Below are positions 31,851-39,310 of a DNA stretch of 64,000 nucleotides, piece after piece. The stretch is taken from positions 1 to 64,000 of the forward strand of contig JAQTZB010000001.1 of NCBI GenBank assembly GCA_028688015.1, written 5' to 3'. The DNA comes from Elusimicrobiales bacterium. Its GTDB lineage: Bacteria; Elusimicrobiota; Elusimicrobia; Elusimicrobiales; UBA9959. The number at the start of each line of letters is the position of its first letter. Position 1 is the stretch's first letter. Under the pieces are notes generated by a model. It did no database searches. It worked only from the letters and a program-made list of their open reading frames with translations, and was not told where the DNA came from. The translations under genes and the position numbers were made by a program.

Positions 31851-33179
31851 TTAGAACTTCACGCTGAGGGCGGCGCCGACCAGGGTGGTCATGTCGTCCT
31901 TGGCGGTGGCCTCGTCAGCGGCGTACTTGGCGTACTTGCTGTCGGGCATGAAGGCGGCGTAGTAGGCCTTCAGGGTCACGTTCTCGTTGTGCTTCCACAT
32001 GGCGCACAGGTCGAGCTCGTTGCCGATGGTGTCGGTCTCCTGCGGGAGGGCGGTGCTGCCCGCGCCGGCGGAGGCGACTTTCTCGGTCATCCCGAAGTGG
32101 TACAGCTTACCGCCGAGGGTCAGCTTCTCGAACATCGGGGTGTTCCACATTGCGCCCAGGTTCCAGGCGGTCAGGTTGCCGATGCCCGCGTTGCCCTTTA
32201 CGCCGTTCCAGATCAGGCTGGGGCGGTAGTCGGAGGCGATTTCCATGAACTGCTCGTTCTTGGAGACGGAGGTCTTGTCGCCGGAGCCACGGGCCATTTC
32301 GCCCATGAATATCCATTTGCCGACCAGCTCTATGTCATACTTCGCGCCGGCCAGGAAGCCGGTGCCGGTGTAGTTCTGGTCGTTGTTGTGGTCGTGGCCG
32401 TAGTTCTTGGCCAGGATACCGTAGTAGTCGAAGCCCATGAACTTGCCGGTGCCCTTGACGCCTACGATGTCCAGCATCTTGTCGGCGGTCTTGGCGCCCG
32501 CGACGTTAGCGGCGTCCTGGTAGTTCTTCTGCTCGTAGATGAAGGCGCTGATCTTCAGCGGCTCCATCAGGTCGTAGCCGCCCACCACGCCGACCAGGTC
32601 CTGGTCAGTGTTGGGGTTGGCCACGCTGTTGGCGGCGTTCTTGGCCGTTATCGCGTGGATGGTCAGCTTGTCCTTCGCATACCAGCCGGTCCAGCCGTCT
32701 ACGCCGATGGCGCCGGTGAACTGGTTGACCGCGAGCACGCCCGCGGTGGTGTCGAAGTTGGACATGCTGGTGCCGTAGCGCACGATCAGGTCGCCCTCTT
32801 CGCCGTAGTACTGGCGGCCGATCTTATGATCGATGCCGAGTACGCCTTTGAGGTTCAGGTAGGCCTGTTCCATGAAGAAGCCATCGGCGGTGCCGGCGGC
32901 CACGGACTCGCCCGCGACGCGGCCGTACTGCTGGTTGCACTTAACCGCGGACACAACGGCGTCCACGTCGTCGGTCAGGTTGAAGCCGGCATTGAGGATG
33001 ACGAAGCTGTCCACGTCGCTCGTTTTGTCGGCGGCGTCGGAGTCTTCGTCCTGATCATTGCTGGTGGCGTAACCGTTGACGATTATTTTGCCATCGTACT
33101 TGAAGTCCTTGAGCAGTTCGGCGTTGGCAACGTTGCCAACAAGCGCGACCAGCGCAAGCATTGCTATTACTTTTTTCAT
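31851..33179 (-). CDS. Major outer-membrane porin-like protein
   Basis: 442 residues with a signal peptide (MKKVIAMLALVALVGNVANA). Long amphipathic beta-strands end in Phe (AALSVKF). An RQYYGEEGDLIVRYG segment resembles alginate-export/OprB-type barrels. Codon use, an AGGAGGAG ribosome site, a near-consensus promoter, a strong terminator and a ~230-nt structured leader point to a highly expressed, post-transcriptionally controlled protein. It is probably a general or carbohydrate-type porin; the substrate is not visible. Confidence 0.85.
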   Translation of the reverse strand: MKKVIAMLALVALVGNVANAELLKDFKYDGKIIVNGYATSNDQDEDSDAADKTSDVDSFVILNAGFNLTDDVDAVVSAVKCNQQYGRVAGESVAAGTADGFFMEQAYLNLKGVLGIDHKIGRQYYGEEGDLIVRYGTSMSNFDTTAGVLAVNQFTGAIGVDGWTGWYAKDKLTIHAITAKNAANSVANPNTDQDLVGVVGGYDLMEPLKISAFIYEQKNYQDAANVAGAKTADKMLDIVGVKGTGKFMGFDYYGILAKNYGHDHNNDQNYTGTGFLAGAKYDIELVGKWIFMGEMARGSGDKTSVSKNEQFMEIASDYRPSLIWNGVKGNAGIGNLTAWNLGAMWNTPMFEKLTLGGKLYHFGMTEKVASAGAGSTALPQETDTIGNELDLCAMWKHNENVTLKAYYAAFMPDSKYAKYAADEATAKDDMTTLVGAALSVKF

Positions 33180-33409
33180 TAACTCTCCTCCTGTTTTGTC
33201 GTAAGCCCGTTTCCGGGGCTTAGTTACCGGGCCTTGCGGCCTGGTTACTTAACTCTCCCCGGAAGGTTTTGAATCTTCCGGGTAGGGCCTGCCCCCTGGG
33301 GGGCCTACGGCCTTTCGGGAGAAGCGCCTTTCTAAATCGGCGCTCCGCTCGCCCTTTTGGGGCCGGGCGGTCTTCCCATTTTAAGCCCGGGAAGCCTCCT
33401 CTACAGAGC
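33180..33409 (-). ncRNA. Long structured 5' leader of the porin mRNA
   Basis: Transcription should start near 33409. At least four hairpins follow: CTTCCC/GGGAAG (33394-33372), CCCGGAAG/CTTCCGGG (33282-33258), AGTAACC...GGCC-GCAA-GGCC...GGTAACT (33249-33222, one mismatch) and TAAGCCC/GGGCTTA (33222-33202). The last lies ~10 bases before the Shine-Dalgarno sequence. No known riboswitch core was recognised. It could be an RNA thermometer, an mRNA-stability element or a ligand sensor. Confidence 0.6.
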
Positions 33410-33415
33410 AAGGTA

Positions 33416-33445
33416 ATTATCACAAAAATCACAATTCGATGTCAA
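33416..33445 (-). promoter_or_regulatory. Sigma-70 promoter of the porin
   Basis: TTGACA (33445-33440), an 18-bp spacer, GATAAT (33421-33416) on the minus strand. The DNA upstream is AT-rich (TATTATATTAATATA), like an UP element. Confidence 0.85.
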
Positions 33446-33478
33446 CTATATTAATATAATAAAGAAAATTATATGCCT

Positions 33479-33502
33479 TATATGTCAAACGCATGACATA
33501 TA
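33479..33502. promoter_or_regulatory. Palindromic operator-like site
   Basis: TATATGTCA, six bases, TGACATATA: 9-bp perfect arms, ~35 bp upstream of the porin -35 box. The arm shares ATATGTCA with the repeats before the gene at 29373-29870. Confidence 0.6.
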
Positions 33503-33517
33503 TCAAACGGAGCCAAT

Positions 33518-33548
33518 AAAAAGCCCGGTCGGTTGACCGGGCTTTTTT
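33518..33548. terminator. Bidirectional intrinsic terminator
   Basis: AAAAAGCCCGGTC and its complement flank a 4-nt loop, with T-runs on both strands. It ends the TPR gene at 33563. Confidence 0.93.
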
Positions 33549-33562
33549 GCGGCTGGTTGTGT

Positions 33563-34225
33563 TTATTTCCTGACGGGCTGAGGGGTCAGCATGGCCTTGG
33601 CCTGCATGGCCCAGGAGGTGTCGGGGTAGAGCAGCACTATCTTTTCGTAGGTGGCCTTGGCCAGGTCTTTAGCGCCGGACATTTCCTGCACGCGGGCCAG
33701 CGAGGCGTGTACCTCGGGGGCTATGAAATGCTCGGGGTACTGGGCCAGGAAGTCCGAGTACTGCGCCATGGCGCCAGGCAGGTCGGCGTCGGCTTCCTTG
33801 CTTTTGCCAAGGCTGTAGGCGGCGAAGGGGCCGAGCTCCTTGTTCTTGGCCACCTTGGCGAACTCCGCCGCGGCTTCCTTGAACTTGCCCTGCGCGAAGA
33901 AGATGTCGCCCTTGGTCAGGGTGGCGTAGGGCGCGGCGCTGGTGCTGCCGAAGGAGGCCGTGATGGTATCCAGCTGCTGCTGGGCCGCGGCTATGTTGCC
34001 GCCGTAGCCGGTCTGCTGCGCCATGAAGAGGTTCTTCCAGGCGGTATCGCGCAGGCCGCGGTAGTGCATGAAGAAATACACCCCGAAGATGGCCGCCGCC
34101 ACCAGGATGACCAGCGAGCCGATGAAGGTCTCGCGGTTCTTGGCGATCCAGCCGAGGGCCAGGTCGAATTTTGTCGGGCCGGTCGCTTCTACTTTACCGC
34201 CGGCTATCCATGTTGTGTCGGGCAT
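33563..34225 (-). CDS. TPR-repeat inner-membrane protein (YfgM-like)
   Basis: 220 residues. One transmembrane helix (~33-54, TFIGSLVILVAAAIFGVYFFMHY) is followed by periplasmic TPR-like repeats (~60-210; ATLTKGDIFFAQGKFKEAAAEFAKVAKN, AQYSDFLAQYPEHFIAPEVHASLARV). The layout matches YfgM/tetratricopeptide proteins that assist envelope protein folding. An AAACGGAGAA ribosome site precedes the ATG. It lies 39 bases after tRNA-Arg on the same strand and ends at a strong terminator. Confidence 0.82.
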   Translation of the reverse strand: MPDTTWIAGGKVEATGPTKFDLALGWIAKNRETFIGSLVILVAAAIFGVYFFMHYRGLRDTAWKNLFMAQQTGYGGNIAAAQQQLDTITASFGSTSAAPYATLTKGDIFFAQGKFKEAAAEFAKVAKNKELGPFAAYSLGKSKEADADLPGAMAQYSDFLAQYPEHFIAPEVHASLARVQEMSGAKDLAKATYEKIVLLYPDTSWAMQAKAMLTPQPVRK

Positions 34226-34264
34226 AATTCTCCGTTTACTGGTTAATTGTTTTCTGAATCCGAG

Positions 34265-34336
34265 TGCCCTCTAGAGGAATCGAACCTCTATTTAGAGTTT
34301 AGGAAACTCCCGTTCTATCCGTTGAACTAAGAGGGC
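34265..34336 (-). tRNA. tRNA-Arg (CCU)
   Basis: 72-nt cloverleaf: acceptor GCCCTCT/AGAGGGC, D-stem GTTC/GAAC, anticodon loop TTCCTAA (CCT), T-loop TTCGATT, discriminator A. CCA is not encoded. Confidence 0.97.
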
Positions 34337-34579
34337 CTACTTACGCACCCCTCGCGCTGCGCGCTCGGGCGAATGACGCCGGGCCTTACAAGGTGCGGGC
34401 CCGGGTGCTCTACAAGGGGAACCTGCGGTTCCCCGTTTCGTCGTCGCTCGGCCTTCGGCCTCGCTGAACCCCTCCCTTCAAGGAGTTCCGACCTTACTTC
34501 ATCATCTCTGGTCGCGCTTGGTCGCTGCGCTGAACCACCCGAAGATGAAGTACTGCAACTTACTTTTTAAAGAACAGAA
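34337..34579. other. Non-coding segment between apt and tRNA-Arg
   Basis: 243 bp with no supported gene. It holds one clear hairpin (GGGGAACC-TGC-GGTTCCCC, 34416-34434). The composition differs from coding DNA nearby. Confidence 0.5.
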
Positions 34580-35119
34580 CTAGTATTTTATCAAAGATAC
34601 GATGTCGCGGTCGCCCAGTTTGGCGCGGCCTTTCAGGAACTCCAGCTCTATCAGCATGGCCACGCCGGCCACTTTGCCGCCCAGTTTCTCCACCAGCTCG
34701 CACACCGCGGCCGCGGTGCCGCCGGTGGCCAGCACGTCGTCCACCACCAGCACCTTCTCGCCGGGTTTCACCGCGTCTGCGTGCATCTCAAGCGTGTCCG
34801 TGCCGTATTCCAGCGCGTACGAGGCCGCCACCGTCTTGTAGGGCAGCTTGCCCTTCTTGCGCACCGGCACCAGGCCCGCGCCCAGCGCCAGGGCTATGGG
34901 CGCCGCCAGCAGGAAGCCGCGGGCTTCGATGCCCAGCACCTTGGTCACGCCGGCGTTCTTGTACGCGGCGGCGAAGGCCTGCACCAGCTCCGTGAATGCG
35001 GCGTGGTCGGCCAGCAGCGGCGTGATGTCCTTGAAGATTATCCCCTTCTTGGGGAAATCCGGCACGTCGCGGATTATAGACTTCAGTTTAACGCTAAGAG
35101 CTTCGGCTGTGACTGACAT
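34580..35119 (-). CDS. apt: Adenine phosphoribosyltransferase
   Basis: 179 residues. PRPP-binding motif VLVVDDVLATGGTAAA; family N-terminal motif IIRDVPDFPKKGIIFKDITPLL; adenine-site segment GIEARGFLLAAPIA. Salvages adenine and PRPP to AMP. A GGGGGAG ribosome site is present. It lies 12 bases after the sigma-factor stop, probably in the same unit. Confidence 0.97.
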   Translation of the reverse strand: MSVTAEALSVKLKSIIRDVPDFPKKGIIFKDITPLLADHAAFTELVQAFAAAYKNAGVTKVLGIEARGFLLAAPIALALGAGLVPVRKKGKLPYKTVAASYALEYGTDTLEMHADAVKPGEKVLVVDDVLATGGTAAAVCELVEKLGGKVAGVAMLIELEFLKGRAKLGDRDIVSLIKY

Positions 35120-35131
35120 AAATCTCCCCCG

Positions 35132-36190
35132 TTATTTTTTTCCTTTCTGCGGCTTGCGCGGCTCGTAGGGCTTGGTCGGTATGGCGTCGCCCAGGATGTC
35201 CGTCTTGACCTTGGGCGCCTGCCAGCCCGGCTGCAGGTTGGTGTGGTCCGGCTTGCGGCCCAGTTCTATCAGGCCCATCTTGGCGGCCACCCTGCGCAGG
35301 CGCAGCAGCGCGCGTTCTTCTATCTGGCGCACGCGCTCGCGGCTGAGGCCAAGCTTCTTGCCTATGTCGTTCAAGGTCATGGGCGTCTGGCCGGTGAGGC
35401 CGTAGCGGTATTCCACTATCATCCGCTCGCGCTCGCCTATCTCCACCAGCGCGTCCTTCAGTTCGTCGTGAAGGCGCAGTATGGAGATCAGGTTGTCGGG
35501 CGTGGAGGACGCGGCGTCCTTCAGCGTGTCGCCCACGGTGTCGTCCATGCCGTCGCCGGAAGACAGCGGCGTTTCAATGGAGGACAGGCCGGTGACGATC
35601 TCGGAAGCGTTGAGTGCGGTGCGCACCTGGTTGGCGTTCCAGTGCATGTGCTTGGCCATCTCGGCCATCGTCGGGTCGCGGCCCAGCTTGCCGTGCATGT
35701 TGTCCCACTGCTTCAGCCACTTGCGCAGCGCGGTCCACGCGTGCGGCGGGATGCGGATGGTCTTGGAATTCTCTTCCACAGAGCGGCGCACGTACTGTTC
35801 CACCCAGTAGGAAGCGTAGGTGGAGAAGCGGTAGCCCTTGCTGGGTTCGAACTTGTCTATGGCGTGCAGCAGGCCCAGGTTGCCCTCTTCCACCAGGTCC
35901 ATCAGGTCGGCGCCCTGGTACAGGAAGCGCTTGGCTATCGGGATCACCAGCTTGAGGTTCAACTCCATGATGCGCTCTTTGGCGCGGCGGTCGCCGCGCT
36001 TCACGCGCTTCCACAGCTCGTGCGATTCCTCGCGCGAGATCTTGTGGTCGATCTGGCTGATCTTGCGGATGTACTGGTTGGTCGAGTCGATGTTGATGTC
36101 GCTCAGCTTTTCCTTGGCCTTCGCGGGCGAGAGCGCCTCTTTGGGGGCCTCTTCCTTTTCGGACTCTTCGTTCTCTTTTTCTTCAGCCAT
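35132..36190 (-). CDS. RNA polymerase sigma-70 family factor (RpoS/RpoD-like)
   Basis: 352 residues. Region 1.2 (STNQYIRKISQIDHKISREESHELW), region 2 (NLKLVIPIAKRFLYQGADLMDLVEEGNLGLLHAIDKFEPSKGYRFSTYASYWVEQYVRRS), region 3 and region 4 with the helix-turn-helix TLNDIGKKLGLSRERVRQIEERALLRLR are all present. A charged acidic N-terminus replaces region 1.1. The C-terminal ~50 residues after region 4 are Pro/Lys-rich and unusual. It resembles group 2 (RpoS-like) factors; the primary sigma factor cannot be excluded. It begins 12 bases after the acylphosphatase stop. Confidence 0.92.
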   Translation of the reverse strand: MAEEKENEESEKEEAPKEALSPAKAKEKLSDINIDSTNQYIRKISQIDHKISREESHELWKRVKRGDRRAKERIMELNLKLVIPIAKRFLYQGADLMDLVEEGNLGLLHAIDKFEPSKGYRFSTYASYWVEQYVRRSVEENSKTIRIPPHAWTALRKWLKQWDNMHGKLGRDPTMAEMAKHMHWNANQVRTALNASEIVTGLSSIETPLSSGDGMDDTVGDTLKDAASSTPDNLISILRLHDELKDALVEIGERERMIVEYRYGLTGQTPMTLNDIGKKLGLSRERVRQIEERALLRLRRVAAKMGLIELGRKPDHTNLQPGWQAPKVKTDILGDAIPTKPYEPRKPQKGKK

Positions 36191-36202
36191 TGGGTTCCTT
36201 CT

Positions 36203-36481
36203 TTAAACGGTAGGTTTGATGTAAAAATCTTTTTCCGCGCCGTCCTGGTCCAGCATCTCCTGCGTCTCGGCCTTGTCCACCCGGGCGAAGGGATGGCCGC
36301 TCTTGAGGTCCTTCAGGAAGCCGTCCAACGCGGGCACGCCGCCCTGCGCCTCCCCCTCCACCGCGCCGTCCGAGGCGTTGCGCACCCAGCCGGTGACCGC
36401 GTGGCGGCCGGCTGTCTCTTTTACGAACCAGCGGTAGCCCACGCCCTGCACGCTGCCGAAGACTCTGAAGCTTAAACGCAT
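36203..36481 (-). CDS. acyP: Acylphosphatase
   Basis: 92 residues. Signature GSVQGVGYRWFVKETA contains the catalytic Arg, and GWVRNASDGAVEGEAQG contains the catalytic Asn. Hydrolyses carboxyl-phosphate bonds such as acetyl-phosphate. It lies directly upstream of the sigma-factor gene on the same strand; a functional link is not evident. Confidence 0.95.
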   Translation of the reverse strand: MRLSFRVFGSVQGVGYRWFVKETAGRHAVTGWVRNASDGAVEGEAQGGVPALDGFLKDLKSGHPFARVDKAETQEMLDQDGAEKDFYIKPTV

Positions 36482-36604
36482 AATAAATTACCCCGCGTCT
36501 ACAATGATACTAAAATGCCTATAGGCTATCAAGGCAGTATTGACAACGCAATCCCCCCCGAAAAGCGAAACCCGCCGGGCGGGCGGGTAGGGCTGAAATT
36601 AGGA

Positions 36605-36678
36605 TCGGGGCGGTGAGATTTGAACTCACGGTCTCTCGCACCCGAAGCGAGCGCTCTAGCCAGCTGAGCCACGCCCCG
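36605..36678 (-). tRNA. tRNA-Pro (CGG)
   Basis: 74-nt cloverleaf: acceptor CGGGGCG/CGCCCCG, anticodon loop TTCGGGT (CGG), T-loop TTCAAAT, discriminator A. Confidence 0.96.
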
Positions 36679-36747
36679 ATAAAGCTCCGGGTACTGCGGG
36701 GAATATGATAGCAGAAATCGGCGCCAAAGTCCACCGCGCGCCGGGCG

Positions 36748-37884
36748 TCAGCCGCCGTTGCCGGTGAGGGTTTCTATTATCTTGGCGGCTATGTCGCGCG
36801 CCGCGTGCGGGCGGGCGTGCTCGGCCAGCGCGCGCGAAGCGTGGGCCAGCGTGGCCGGGCTGTGCAGGTAGCGGCGCACCAGCGGCTCCAGCTCCTCCGG
36901 CGAGCCGGCGGTCTCGGCCAGGCGGTGGCGGTACAGGAAAGCGGTGTTGCGCTCCTCCTGGCCGGGCAGCGGCGAGTAGATGATGAAGGGCCTGGCCAGC
37001 GCCATGGTTTCGGCCAGCGTGACGCCGCCGGGCTTGCCCACCACCAGGTCGGCCGCGCGGTAGTAGTCCGCCGGGTTGTCCGTGAATTCCACGAAGCGCA
37101 TGGAGCGCCGCGAGCCGGAGGCCTTCTCCGCCTGGCGGCACAGGCGGCGGTTGTTGCCGCAGAGCACCACCACCTGCAGCCGGCCGAGCAGGGGCTTGAG
37201 CGCCAGCGCGGCCTGCAGCAAATCGCCCAGCCCGCGGCTGCCGCCGGTGATGAGCACCGTGAACTGGTGCGGCGCCAGGCCCAGGGCCTTGCGGGCCGCG
37301 GCCTTTTCCGGCTGGGGGCCGGTGAATTCCTTGCGCACCGGGATGCCGGTCTGGAAGATGCGGTCGGCCGGGGCGCCTTTTTCTTTAAGCTGGGTCGCGG
37401 CGCCGCGCTCAGGAGCGAAGTACGCCTTGACCCCCTTCGGGGGCCAGTAGGCGTGGGCGCAGAAATCGGTGAGCACGGAAAAGAGCGGCATTTTCGCCAG
37501 CCGGCGGTTCTTGGTTATCAGCAGCGACGAGAACGCCTGCGTAGAGACGGCCGCGCGGATGTTCTTCTTCAGCAGGAGGTCGGCCAGCTTCTGAGACGAG
37601 AACGGCAGGATGGCCTCGCGGAAGGCGGTGGCGGCCAGCGCCACGAAGTCGTTGTCGTAGACGTATTCCCAGAGGGCCGGGGTTTTGCCCAGCAGCTGCA
37701 GGTAGGTGCGCGCCACGAACGGGCCGAAGTCGGGGTAGACCTCGGAAAGGTTTATGAAGACGGGCTCGATGATGCGGGGCGGTAAAAACTCCGCCACGGC
37801 CCGCGCCGCGGCGTAATGCCCCGACGGCGCCGCCCCGTAGATCAGCGCCACTTTTAAAGGATAACCCTGGCCCGCCGTCTCCAT
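36748..37884 (-). CDS. Glycosyltransferase, MGDG synthase/MurG-like (GT28)
   Basis: 378 residues. An N-terminal segment of monogalactosyldiacylglycerol synthase/UgtP type (GAAPSGHYAAARAVAEFL) and a C-terminal nucleotide-sugar-binding half (LITGGSRGLGDLLQAAL, DLVVGKPGGVTLAETMA) are clear. It probably transfers a sugar to diacylglycerol or a related lipid at the cytoplasmic membrane face; MurG itself is less likely because the G-loop near the N-terminus differs (SGHYAAA). A TATAAT box ends 6 bases before the ATG, so the transcript appears leaderless. Confidence 0.85.
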   Translation of the reverse strand: METAGQGYPLKVALIYGAAPSGHYAAARAVAEFLPPRIIEPVFINLSEVYPDFGPFVARTYLQLLGKTPALWEYVYDNDFVALAATAFREAILPFSSQKLADLLLKKNIRAAVSTQAFSSLLITKNRRLAKMPLFSVLTDFCAHAYWPPKGVKAYFAPERGAATQLKEKGAPADRIFQTGIPVRKEFTGPQPEKAAARKALGLAPHQFTVLITGGSRGLGDLLQAALALKPLLGRLQVVVLCGNNRRLCRQAEKASGSRRSMRFVEFTDNPADYYRAADLVVGKPGGVTLAETMALARPFIIYSPLPGQEERNTAFLYRHRLAETAGSPEELEPLVRRYLHSPATLAHASRALAEHARPHAARDIAAKIIETLTGNGG

Positions 37885-37890
37885 GTTTTG

Positions 37891-37896
37891 ATTATA
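37891..37896 (-). promoter_or_regulatory. Consensus -10 box immediately before the glycosyltransferase
   Basis: TATAAT on the minus strand, six bases before ATG 37884. Confidence 0.5.
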
Positions 37897-37978
37897 CTAA
37901 ACGAACAGGCCTGGCACCCGAAGGCGCCAGGCCTGCTGTCTCTCTATCGCTGCGGTTTTCCGCCCCGAAGGGCGAAAG

Positions 37979-38590
37979 CTATTTAAGGGCGTCCGCCACC
38001 TTGCCCACCAGCTTCTCGGAGGGCTTCAGCGTTTTCTCGCCTGGCTTCCACTTGGCCGGGCAAACCTCCGCCGGGTTCTTGTAGGTGTGCACGAAGGCCT
38101 TGAGCTTGCGCTCCAGCTCCGCCATGTCGCGCCCCACGTTGTTCAGGCTGACCTCGGCGCCGGCCAGGACGCCGTCGGGGTTAATGATGAAAGTGCCGCG
38201 GTAGGCCATGCCCGACTTGTAGTCGTAGGCGCCCAGCGTCTGCGCCAAAGCGCCGCGCGCGTCGGAACCCATGCGGTACTTCACGTCCTTGAGCAGCCGC
38301 TCCTGGGCCTGCCAGCCCATGTGGGTGAACTTGGTGTCGGCGCTGACGGACAGCACTTCCGCCCCCAGCTTCTCCAGCTCCGCGTGCTTGTCGGCCAGGT
38401 CGGCCAGTTCGGTAGGGCAGACAAAGGTAAAGTCGGCCGGGTAGAACACCAGCACAGTCCACTTGCCCGCCTTGACCGCGTCCTCCAGGTGGAAGCTGCC
38501 GAACTGCCCGGCCACCGGCTCGAAGGTCTCCAGGTGGAAGGCCGGGACTTTTCCCCCCACGGTTATCACTTCTTTTTTTTCTTCGCACAT
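37979..38590 (-). CDS. ahpC: Peroxiredoxin (AhpC, typical 2-Cys)
   Basis: 203 residues from the ATG at 38590, chosen for the AAGGAG ribosome site 7 bases upstream. Peroxidatic Cys sits in FYPADFTFVCPTEL and the resolving Cys in NPAEVCPAKW. It reduces hydrogen peroxide and organic peroxides. The first codons overlap the end of the Fur/PerR-family gene by 25 bases, so regulator and enzyme are co-transcribed, a common oxidative-stress arrangement. Confidence 0.97.
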   Translation of the reverse strand: MCEEKKEVITVGGKVPAFHLETFEPVAGQFGSFHLEDAVKAGKWTVLVFYPADFTFVCPTELADLADKHAELEKLGAEVLSVSADTKFTHMGWQAQERLLKDVKYRMGSDARGALAQTLGAYDYKSGMAYRGTFIINPDGVLAGAEVSLNNVGRDMAELERKLKAFVHTYKNPAEVCPAKWKPGEKTLKPSEKLVGKVADALK

Positions 38591-39027
38591 GATTTTTTCT
38601 CCTTGCGCCCCGCCGGCTTGCCGCAGGCGGGGCAGACCCCGTAAAATTCCAAGTTGTAATGCAGGATCTTGAAACCGGCCGGCTTGCCCGCGGGAACGGG
38701 CGGTTTGGGCGGCGCTTTCAGGTCCGCTATGCGGCCGCACTTAACGCACATCAGGTGCGCGTGCCCGTCCGTGCAGGGATCGAAGCGGGAGCGCTCGCGG
38801 TCTATGCGGACCTCTGCTATCTCGCCGCGGCCGAGCAGGGATTCCAGGGTATTGTAGACGGTGGCCACGGAGACGCCTGGAAATTTCCTTACGATGCGGC
38901 GGTGCAGCTCCTCCACCGACGGGTGGGACTTATTCCCCTCGAGCGTCCGCAGGATCTCGGCGCGCTGGGGCGTCATCCGGAAAGGAGCCGGGGCCGCGCC
39001 CCTTTTCTTGTTTGGAATAGTTCTCAT
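38566..39027 (-). CDS. Fur/PerR-family metalloregulator
   Basis: 153 residues from the ATG at 39027 (a TTG lies one codon earlier). Helix-turn-helix region RMTPQRAEILRTLEGNKSHPSVEELHRRI and VSVATVYNTLESLLGRGEI. Metal-site HAHLMCVKCGRI and structural zinc Cys pairs CVKC/CPAC are intact. The C-terminus is Lys-rich. Co-transcription with ahpC favours a PerR role (peroxide sensing), though Fur is possible. The -10 box (39040-39035) is 7 bases before the ATG, implying a leaderless message, and its -35 overlaps that of the divergent metal-binding gene. Confidence 0.9.
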   Translation of the reverse strand: MRTIPNKKRGAAPAPFRMTPQRAEILRTLEGNKSHPSVEELHRRIVRKFPGVSVATVYNTLESLLGRGEIAEVRIDRERSRFDPCTDGHAHLMCVKCGRIADLKAPPKPPVPAGKPAGFKILHYNLEFYGVCPACGKPAGRKEKKSCAKKKKK

Positions 39028-39034
39028 CAAGGAA

Positions 39035-39086
39035 ATGATATCACATTGGAATGGTTCTTGTCAAGTGCGGAAGCTCGTGGTATAAT
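39035..39086. promoter_or_regulatory. Divergent promoters sharing one -35 site
   Basis: Minus strand: TTGACA (39064-39059), 18-bp spacer, TATCAT (39040-39035) for the Fur/PerR gene. Plus strand: TTGTCA (39058-39063), 17-bp spacer, TATAAT (39081-39086) for the metal-binding gene. The two -35 hexamers occupy the same seven bases (TTGTCAA), so RNA polymerase cannot occupy both at once. The palindrome TGATATCA lies by the minus -10. Confidence 0.8.
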
Positions 39087-39105
39087 ATCAGGAAAGGAGC
39101 TCTAT

Positions 39106-39309
39106 ATGAAAACCGTGATCAAGATACAGGGCATGAGCTGCGCCGGCTGCCGCGCCGGCGTGGAGAACGCGCTGAAGCGCGTGCCCGGCGTGCTGGCCGT
39201 GGAGGTAAGCCTGGAGCGGGCCGAGGCCGCCGTCGAGCACGACGAAAAAAAGGCCGCCCCCGTTGACCTGAGGGCGGCCGTTGAAAAGGCCGGCTTTAAA
39301 GCCGTTTAG
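39106..39309 (+). CDS. Heavy-metal-associated (HMA) domain protein, copper-chaperone-like
   Basis: 67 residues, one HMA domain. The metal-binding motif is GMSCAGCRAGVENAL (usual consensus GMTCxxC), followed by VPGVLAVEVSLERAEAAVEHD. Likely carries Cu(I), or another soft metal, in the cytoplasm. Start chosen at 39106, with AAAGGAG upstream and its own consensus promoter. It is transcribed divergently from the Fur/PerR-ahpC unit and ends 1 base before the convergent serpin gene. Confidence 0.93.
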   Translation: MKTVIKIQGMSCAGCRAGVENALKRVPGVLAVEVSLERAEAAVEHDEKKAAPVDLRAAVEKAGFKAV

Positions 39310-39310
39310 C

